A stretch of 64,000 nucleotides of DNA from Alphaproteobacteria bacterium (lineage in GTDB: Bacteria > Pseudomonadota > Alphaproteobacteria > DSM-16000 > Inquilinaceae): NCBI GenBank assembly GCA_028284045.1, contig JANQSN010000059.1, positions 57,057 to 121,056 on the forward strand, given 5' to 3'. A program made the translations under genes and the position numbers. Shown here piece after piece: positions 59,393 through 64,000 of the stretch (the stretch's first letter is position 1; every line of letters starts with the position of its first letter). The notes under the pieces are model-generated. The model saw only the letters and a list, made by a program, of their open reading frames with translations. It searched no databases and was not told the origin of the DNA.

Positions 59393-60739
59393 TCAGGCGG
59401 TGAGCCGGTCGCGCACACGCGCGCGCGCCATGAGCGCCAGCAGCCGGCGCAGCTCCGGGCCGTCCTCGCGGCCGGTCAGCGCCAGCCTGAGCGGTCTGAA
59501 CAAGGCCCGCCCCCGCCGCCCCGTGGCCGTTTTGACCGCCGGGATCCAGCGATCCCAGACCGTCTCGTCCCACGGGTCGTCCGGCAGATGGGCCGCGGCC
59601 GCGGCGACGAAGTCCCGATCCTCCGGCGACAACCGATCGGTGAACCGGATATCCGCCTGTGTCATACCCCACCAGTCCGCCACATCGTCAAGCCGCGTGA
59701 GGTTCTCGCGCACCGCATCCCAGAAAGCCGGCGGGATGTCGCCCTGGCCGCGCACCGCCAGCCGGCCGGCGACCCGCTCGAACGGCACCCGGTGGAGGAT
59801 GCGGGCATTCAGCCGCTCCAGCTCCTCCAGATCGAAGCGCGGGGTGGAGCGGGCGATATGGGCGAAGTCGAACCCCTCGATCAGCGGGTCCAGGCCGTCG
59901 AACGGCTCGATCGGATCGGCGGTGCCGAGGCGGGCGAGCAGGCTGGTCAACGCCGCCGCTTCAAGCCCGCGCTCGTCGCGCAAGACCGCGAGCGTCAGGC
60001 TGCCCAGGCGCTTCGACAGGGGCGCGCCGCCCGCATCCGCCAACAGCGGCACATGCGCAAAGGCCGGCGGTGCGGCGCCCAGGGCCTGGAACATCTGGAT
60101 ATGCGCCGCGGTGTTGGCGACATGGTCCTCGCCGCGCACCACATGGGTGATGGCGAAGTCGCGGTCGTCGATCACCGAGCAGAGATGGTAGAGCGGCCGC
60201 CCGTCTTCGCGCACGACCACCGGGTCCGACAGGTCCGCGCCGTCGAAACGCACCGGCCCGCGCACCAGGTCGTGCCATTCGATCGGCGCAGGATCGAGGC
60301 GGAAACGCCAGTGCGGGCGCCGGCCCTCCGCCTCCAACCGGGCGCGGTCGGCATCGCTCAACGCCAGTGCGCCGCGGTCGTAGATCGGCGGCAGCCGACG
60401 CTGGGCCAGCAGACGGCGCATCAAGGCCAGCTCGTCCGGCGTCTCGTAGCACGGATAGAGGCGCCCCTCGGCCACCAGCCGGTCGACCGCCGCGCGGTAG
60501 AGGTCCAGCCGGTCGGACTGCCGCGCGCGGCGATCCCAGTCGAGGCCGAGCCAGGCGAGGTCCGCATCGATGGCGCCGACCAGGTCCTCGCGCGACCGGC
60601 CGGCATCGGTGTCGTCAATGCGCAGCAACGCAGTGCCGCCCTGGCGGCGGGCAAACAGCCAGGTGATCAGCGCCGTTCGGGCGTTGCCGACATGCAGGCG
60701 CCCGGTCGGGCTGGGGGCGAAGCGGACGGCGACGGTCAT
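59393..60739 (-). CDS. gltX: Glutamyl-tRNA synthetase (GluRS, 448 aa)
   Basis: Class I synthetase. [19 protein letters not shown] has HVGN as its HIGH motif and APLSKRLGS as the KMSKS motif (L-S-K-R). [20 protein letters not shown] and [20 protein letters not shown] are conserved. The C-terminal domain is shorter than in E. coli but of the usual alphaproteobacterial type. Many alphaproteobacteria carry two GluRS enzymes, one of which also charges tRNA-Gln for amidation; whether this is that copy cannot be told from one window. nadE lies upstream with a 43-base gap. Confidence 0.94.
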   Translation of the reverse strand: MTVAVRFAPSPTGRLHVGNARTALITWLFARRQGGTALLRIDDTDAGRSREDLVGAIDADLAWLGLDWDRRARQSDRLDLYRAAVDRLVAEGRLYPCYETPDELALMRRLLAQRRLPPIYDRGALALSDADRARLEAEGRRPHWRFRLDPAPIEWHDLVRGPVRFDGADLSDPVVVREDGRPLYHLCSVIDDRDFAITHVVRGEDHVANTAAHIQMFQALGAAPPAFAHVPLLADAGGAPLSKRLGSLTLAVLRDERGLEAAALTSLLARLGTADPIEPFDGLDPLIEGFDFAHIARSTPRFDLEELERLNARILHRVPFERVAGRLAVRGQGDIPPAFWDAVRENLTRLDDVADWWGMTQADIRFTDRLSPEDRDFVAAAAAHLPDDPWDETVWDRWIPAVKTATGRRGRALFRPLRLALTGREDGPELRRLLALMARARVRDRLTA

Positions 60740-60782
60740 ACCGCCGGGGTCCGCCGTCGGGCGCCGCGGCGCATCGCGGCCA

Positions 60783-62453
60783 TCACAGCAGGCTGATCAC
60801 CTGATTGGTGATCGGGTAGCGGCGGTCCCGGCCGAAGCTGCGCCGGGTCAGCTTGACGCCCGGCGGCGCCTGGCGGCGCTTGTATTCCGCCCTGTCCAAC
60901 AGGCGCCAAACCCGGTTGACCGTGTCGCGGGGATGGCCGCGGGCGATGATCTCCTCCGCGCTCAGCTCCGATTCGATCAGGCAGGCCAGGATGTCGTCCA
61001 GCACGTCATAGGGCGGCAGGCTGTCCTGGTCGGTCTGGTCGGGGCGCAGCTCCGCGCTCGGCGCCTTGGTCAGGATGCGTTCCGGGATCACCGGGCCGTC
61101 GGGACCGGCGGCGCCGTCCAGCCGGGTGCGATTGCGCCAGCGCGCCAGCTCGTAGACCGTCGTCTTGTAGACGTCCTTCAAGACGGAATAGCCGCCGCAC
61201 ATATCGCCGTAGAGCGTGGCGTAGCCTACCGACATCTCCGACTTGTTGCCGGTGGACAGCACCATGTCGCCGAAGGTGTTGGACAGCGCCATCAGCGTCA
61301 GCCCGCGCGCACGGGACTGCACGTTCTCCAGGGCGATGCCGGTGTTGTCGCGCCGCGTCGCCAACAGCGGGTCGAGCATGCCGGCGAAGGCGGCCATTGC
61401 CGGTTCGATCGACACGCTGTCGTAGCGCACGCCCAAGGCCGCCGCGCAGGCCGCCGCATCGGCCAGGCTGTCGGCAGACGTGTAGGGCGACGGCATCATC
61501 ACGCAGCGCACCCGCTCCGGCCCCAGCGCGTCGACGGCGACGGCGGCGGACAGCGCGCTGTCGATCCCGCCGGACAGGCCGATCAGCACGCCCGGAAAGC
61601 CGTTCTTGTTGACGTAGTCGGCGAGGCCCAGGGTCATGGCGGCGTAGATCGCCGGCACCGGCTCCAGCGGTTCCACCGTCTCCGCGGTCTCCGGCGTCCA
61701 GTGCCCGTCGCCGTTGGCCCGCCAATGCGTCAGGGTGCGGTGGCTGCGGAACGCCGGCATCTGGCAGACCACGCTGCAATTGCCGGCCAGCACGAAGGAC
61801 GACCCGTCGAAGACCAGCTCGTCCTGCCCGCCCACCTGGTTCACATAGATCAGCGGCAGGCCGCTTTCGACGACCCGCGCCACCGTCTTGTGCAGGCGGA
61901 TGTCGCGCTTGTCCTCCTCGAACGGGCTGCCGTTGATCACCACCAGCAGCTCCGCGCCGCTCTCGTCCAGGCATTCCGAGACATCGCCGGTCCAGACATC
62001 CTCGCAGACCATCAGCCCGAGCTTCAGGCCGCGCACCATGACCGGTCCCGGCAACGGGCCGGCGTGGAACACCCGCATCTCGTCGAAGACGCCGTAGTTC
62101 GGCAGCAGGTGCTTCAGCGTGATATGGGCGATGCGCCCCTCGTCCAGCACCAGCGCGGTGTTGTAGAGCCGGTCGTCGCGCCGCCACGGGGCGCCGAGGA
62201 TCACCGCCGGGCCGCCATCGGCGGTCTCCGCGGCGAAGCGTGTCACTTCGCGCTCTACCAAGTCCTGCAGGAACGGCTTCAGCACCAGGTCTTCCGGCGG
62301 GTAGCCGCAGACCACCAGTTCCGACAGCACCAGGATGTCCGCCCCGGCCGAGGCGGCCGCGGCGCGTTCCCGGCGCACCAGATCGAGATTGCCGAGCACG
62401 TCGCCGACGGTCGGGTTGATCTGCGACAGCATGATGGCGACGGGCGCCGACAT
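60783..62453 (-). CDS. nadE: Glutamine-dependent NAD+ synthetase
   Basis: Last step of NAD biosynthesis, using glutamine as nitrogen donor. The 556-residue protein has an N-terminal nitrilase-type glutaminase domain with Glu ([15 protein letters not shown]), Lys ([15 protein letters not shown]) and Cys ([12 protein letters not shown]) and a C-terminal synthetase domain with the P-loop [19 protein letters not shown], followed by [20 protein letters not shown]. The start ATG 62453 follows AGAAGGG; the frame stays open far upstream as antisense of the DUF2189 gene. Divergent from DUF2189. Confidence 0.97.
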   Translation of the reverse strand: MSAPVAIMLSQINPTVGDVLGNLDLVRRERAAAASAGADILVLSELVVCGYPPEDLVLKPFLQDLVEREVTRFAAETADGGPAVILGAPWRRDDRLYNTALVLDEGRIAHITLKHLLPNYGVFDEMRVFHAGPLPGPVMVRGLKLGLMVCEDVWTGDVSECLDESGAELLVVINGSPFEEDKRDIRLHKTVARVVESGLPLIYVNQVGGQDELVFDGSSFVLAGNCSVVCQMPAFRSHRTLTHWRANGDGHWTPETAETVEPLEPVPAIYAAMTLGLADYVNKNGFPGVLIGLSGGIDSALSAAVAVDALGPERVRCVMMPSPYTSADSLADAAACAAALGVRYDSVSIEPAMAAFAGMLDPLLATRRDNTGIALENVQSRARGLTLMALSNTFGDMVLSTGNKSEMSVGYATLYGDMCGGYSVLKDVYKTTVYELARWRNRTRLDGAAGPDGPVIPERILTKAPSAELRPDQTDQDSLPPYDVLDDILACLIESELSAEEIIARGHPRDTVNRVWRLLDRAEYKRRQAPPGVKLTRRSFGRDRRYPITNQVISLL

Positions 62454-62672
62454 CTGAAGTTGCCCTTCTGGCGCGGGCGGGCGGAACCGCACCGCCGGAT
62501 GACCGATCGCGACGCTAGACCTTCGGCGGCCGGTGTCAATGTGGTCGACGCCCTCGCGCCCGCTGCCGCCCGTGACGCTTGGCCAATCCTTCGCGACCAT
62601 GGCATCATCCCTGGCGGGAGGAGGGGCCCGCGCTTCGCGGATCCCTTGGACGCACAGGGACTTCGCGCAAGC

Positions 62673-63536
62673 ATGAGCCAACACGCCGATACCAACGAAA
62701 CGGTCGAGGCCGAGGACGAGCCGCCGCGTCAACCGCCGCTGACGGTGCGCAAGATCGACGCCGACCAGCCCTGGACCTGGCTGGCGCGCGGCTGGCACGA
62801 CCTGTGCCGTGTCCCGGCGTTGAGCCTGCCTTTCGGGATCGTCTATGCCGGGCTCGGCATCGCCATCACCCTCTTGGTGGCGGTCTACGACGTCTTCTAC
62901 CTGACCGGGCCGCTGATGGCCGGCTTCATGCTGGTCGGCCCCCTGGCGGCCGTCGGCCTCTACCAGATCAGCCGATCGCTCAGCCGCGACGAGCCGGTAT
63001 CGCTGGGCGACGTGATCACCGCCTGGCGCCACAACCGTCTACAGATTGCCCTGATGGGCCTGGTGCTGATGCTGATCCTGCTGGCTTGGATGCGCATCGC
63101 CCAGCTCATCTTCGCGCTGTTCAATTCCTATGCGACGCCGCCGGCGGACTTCCTCGGCTTCATCGACTTCCTGCTGGCGACGGAGCAGATCCCGTTCCTG
63201 ATCGTCGGCACGGCGGTCGGCGGTGCGATCGCGGCCGGCGTCTTCGCGGTGTCGGCGATCTCCATCCCGCTCTTGGTGGATCGGCCGGATCGCGACGTGT
63301 TCCAGGCGATCAGCACCAGCTTGAATGCGGTCAACGCCAATTTCTGGCCGATGGCGCTGTGGGCGTGGCTGGTCGCGCTGTTCATCGGCGTTGGCCTGGC
63401 GACGGGTTTCCTTGGGCTGATCGTCACGCTGCCGCTGATCGGCCATGCGACGTGGCACGCCTATCAGGATCTCGTCGGCGACCCGGATGAGGCGTCGGCC
63501 GGCGATGTCGTGCGGTCGCCGGGCGAAGGCATCTGA
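62673..63536 (+). CDS. DUF2189 domain-containing membrane protein
   Basis: A 287-residue integral membrane protein with about six helices and a polar N terminus (SQHADTNETVEAEDEPPRQP). PWTWLARGWHDLCRVPALSL followed by GPLMAGFMLVGPLAAVGLYQ is the DUF2189 start; YATPPADFLGFIDFLLATEQ and AISIPLLVDRPDRDVFQAI are the conserved middle; NFWPMALWAWLVALFIGVGL ends it. Function is not established. The ATG at 62673 matches the family start. A small membrane protein follows 66 bases downstream in the same direction. Confidence 0.88.
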   Translation: MSQHADTNETVEAEDEPPRQPPLTVRKIDADQPWTWLARGWHDLCRVPALSLPFGIVYAGLGIAITLLVAVYDVFYLTGPLMAGFMLVGPLAAVGLYQISRSLSRDEPVSLGDVITAWRHNRLQIALMGLVLMLILLAWMRIAQLIFALFNSYATPPADFLGFIDFLLATEQIPFLIVGTAVGGAIAAGVFAVSAISIPLLVDRPDRDVFQAISTSLNAVNANFWPMALWAWLVALFIGVGLATGFLGLIVTLPLIGHATWHAYQDLVGDPDEASAGDVVRSPGEGI

Positions 63537-63602
63537 TCGCGCCGTCGACGTCGTTCGAGCGATCTTGGCCATGGGGGCAGGGGCCATGGGAGCGGACGGC
63601 CG

Positions 63603-63827
63603 ATGGCGCTGACGCTCTTCTCCGTCATGGCCATGGCCGCGCTGGCCATTCTGGGCTTGGTGCTGGCGGCGAACGCCGACGACGCCATGATCCATGTCTT
63701 CGGGCTGGTGCTCGCCGGCTTCGGCATCGTCAACATCTTCGCGCTGATCCACCAGCGGGTCGGCCGACCGACACGGCCGGCCGATACCGCCGAGGACGGC
63801 GACGACGGACCCGATACAGGCGGCTGA
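63603..63827 (+). CDS. Small membrane protein of unknown function (74 aa)
   Basis: A 74-residue protein with two hydrophobic segments: LFSVMAMAALAILGLVLAAN and DAMIHVFGLVLAGFGIVNIF, then an acidic tail (DTAEDGDDGPDT). The A-x-D-x-A-M-I-H-V-F pattern recalls small proteins found ahead of cytochrome oxidase genes in alphaproteobacteria, but the resemblance is weak and no oxidase is in view. The start has GGGAG 15 bases upstream. It may be co-transcribed with DUF2189. Confidence 0.6.
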   Translation: MALTLFSVMAMAALAILGLVLAANADDAMIHVFGLVLAGFGIVNIFALIHQRVGRPTRPADTAEDGDDGPDTGG

Positions 63828-63883
63828 CAACCGTCCGACGCCCGGCCACCCCCATCCGCCCTACCGTCCCCAACCGCGCCATT

Positions 63884-63904
63884 CGTCATGGCCGGGCTTG
63901 ACCC
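63884..63904. repeat. Half of a common alphaproteobacterial GTCATGGCCGGGCTTGAC repeat, interrupted
   Basis: CGTCATGGCCGGGCTTGACC is the left half of a palindromic intergenic repeat found widely in alphaproteobacteria, where it is normally completed by GGCCAT. Here the second half is replaced by ACGGCTGTCCGGTTGAGC and unknown sequence that runs off the window. No complete gene lies in 63828-64000. Confidence 0.4.
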
Positions 63905-64000
63905 ACGGCTGTCCGGTTGAGCGGGGGTGGACAGGGTGCACGGTGTTGATTCTACTGCTGTTCGAGCGTTTGGCGACGATCTCGGACACGACAGCGGAGC

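Noticed and set aside
60570..63536. 988-codon plus-strand frame running into the DUF2189 gene
   Set aside because: Only the last 288 codons encode the DUF2189 protein; the first part is antisense to nadE.

Overview
The window is about 64 kb of G+C-rich, densely packed bacterial chromosome. It looks like an alphaproteobacterium, most likely Rhodospirillales in the broad sense. Pointers are the mraZ-rsmH-ftsL-ftsI-murE-murF order, a MntR-type regulator beside an ABC manganese importer, a GluRS with an HVGN signature, NnrS/NnrU, DUF2189, and RIME/REP-like intergenic palindromes. No rRNA or tRNA gene, CRISPR array, prophage or complete insertion sequence was seen.

Layout. 1-5719 (minus): start of the division and cell-wall (dcw) cluster, with murF cut by the window edge. 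Each of its five gene junctions is a 4-base overlap. Upstream lies an unusually AT-rich spacer (5720-6404) with a promoter overlapped by 10-bp-phased TGGGN boxes that fit MraZ autoregulation. 6405-17254: DMT exporter, alanine dehydrogenase with a divergent Lrp/AsnC regulator, a HigBA-type toxin-antitoxin pair whose toxin carries an in-frame TGA, upp, a 1-Cys peroxiredoxin, LrgAB, a DUF4139 protein, and a chemoreceptor with a duplicated sensor and a C-terminal PilZ domain. 17289-24208: REP element, yqeY, carA, a RimJ-like acetyltransferase, carB, greA. 24309-28573: two SGNH hydrolases, an MBOAT acyltransferase and a small membrane protein, a plausible envelope-glycan O-acetylation set. 28619-31279: RIME-like palindromes, a RelE/Xre toxin-antitoxin pair, nnrU-nnrS. 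31324-36289: mntR and mntABCD, with a palindrome over the mnt promoter. 36310-43428: YHS protein, DMT exporter preceded by two five-codon mini-ORFs, chemoreceptor plus exported PDC sensor, CoA-transferase plus ThDP enzyme. 43493-52906: OpgC-like protein, EAL protein, aconitase, GGDEF protein, proline iminopeptidase. 52932-62453 (minus): rpsD, trmJ-like, cimA, cysS, a NYN-LOTUS protein, gltX, nadE. 62673-63827: DUF2189 and a small membrane protein.

Themes. Core functions (division, pyrimidine/arginine supply through CarAB, translation, TCA cycle, NAD) are interleaved with envelope modification, metal and nitric-oxide-related genes. Three proteins point to cyclic-di-GMP: a PilZ-tagged chemoreceptor, an EAL protein and a GGDEF protein. 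Three copies of a paired REP palindrome (17.3, 26.6 and 31.8 kb) form a dispersed repeat family. The least explained items are the MBOAT/SGNH cassette, the chemoreceptor with its separate PDC protein, the nested mini-ORFs, the NYN-LOTUS protein and the ThDP enzyme lacking the classical metal-binding motif. All family calls come from reading the sequence; no database search was run.
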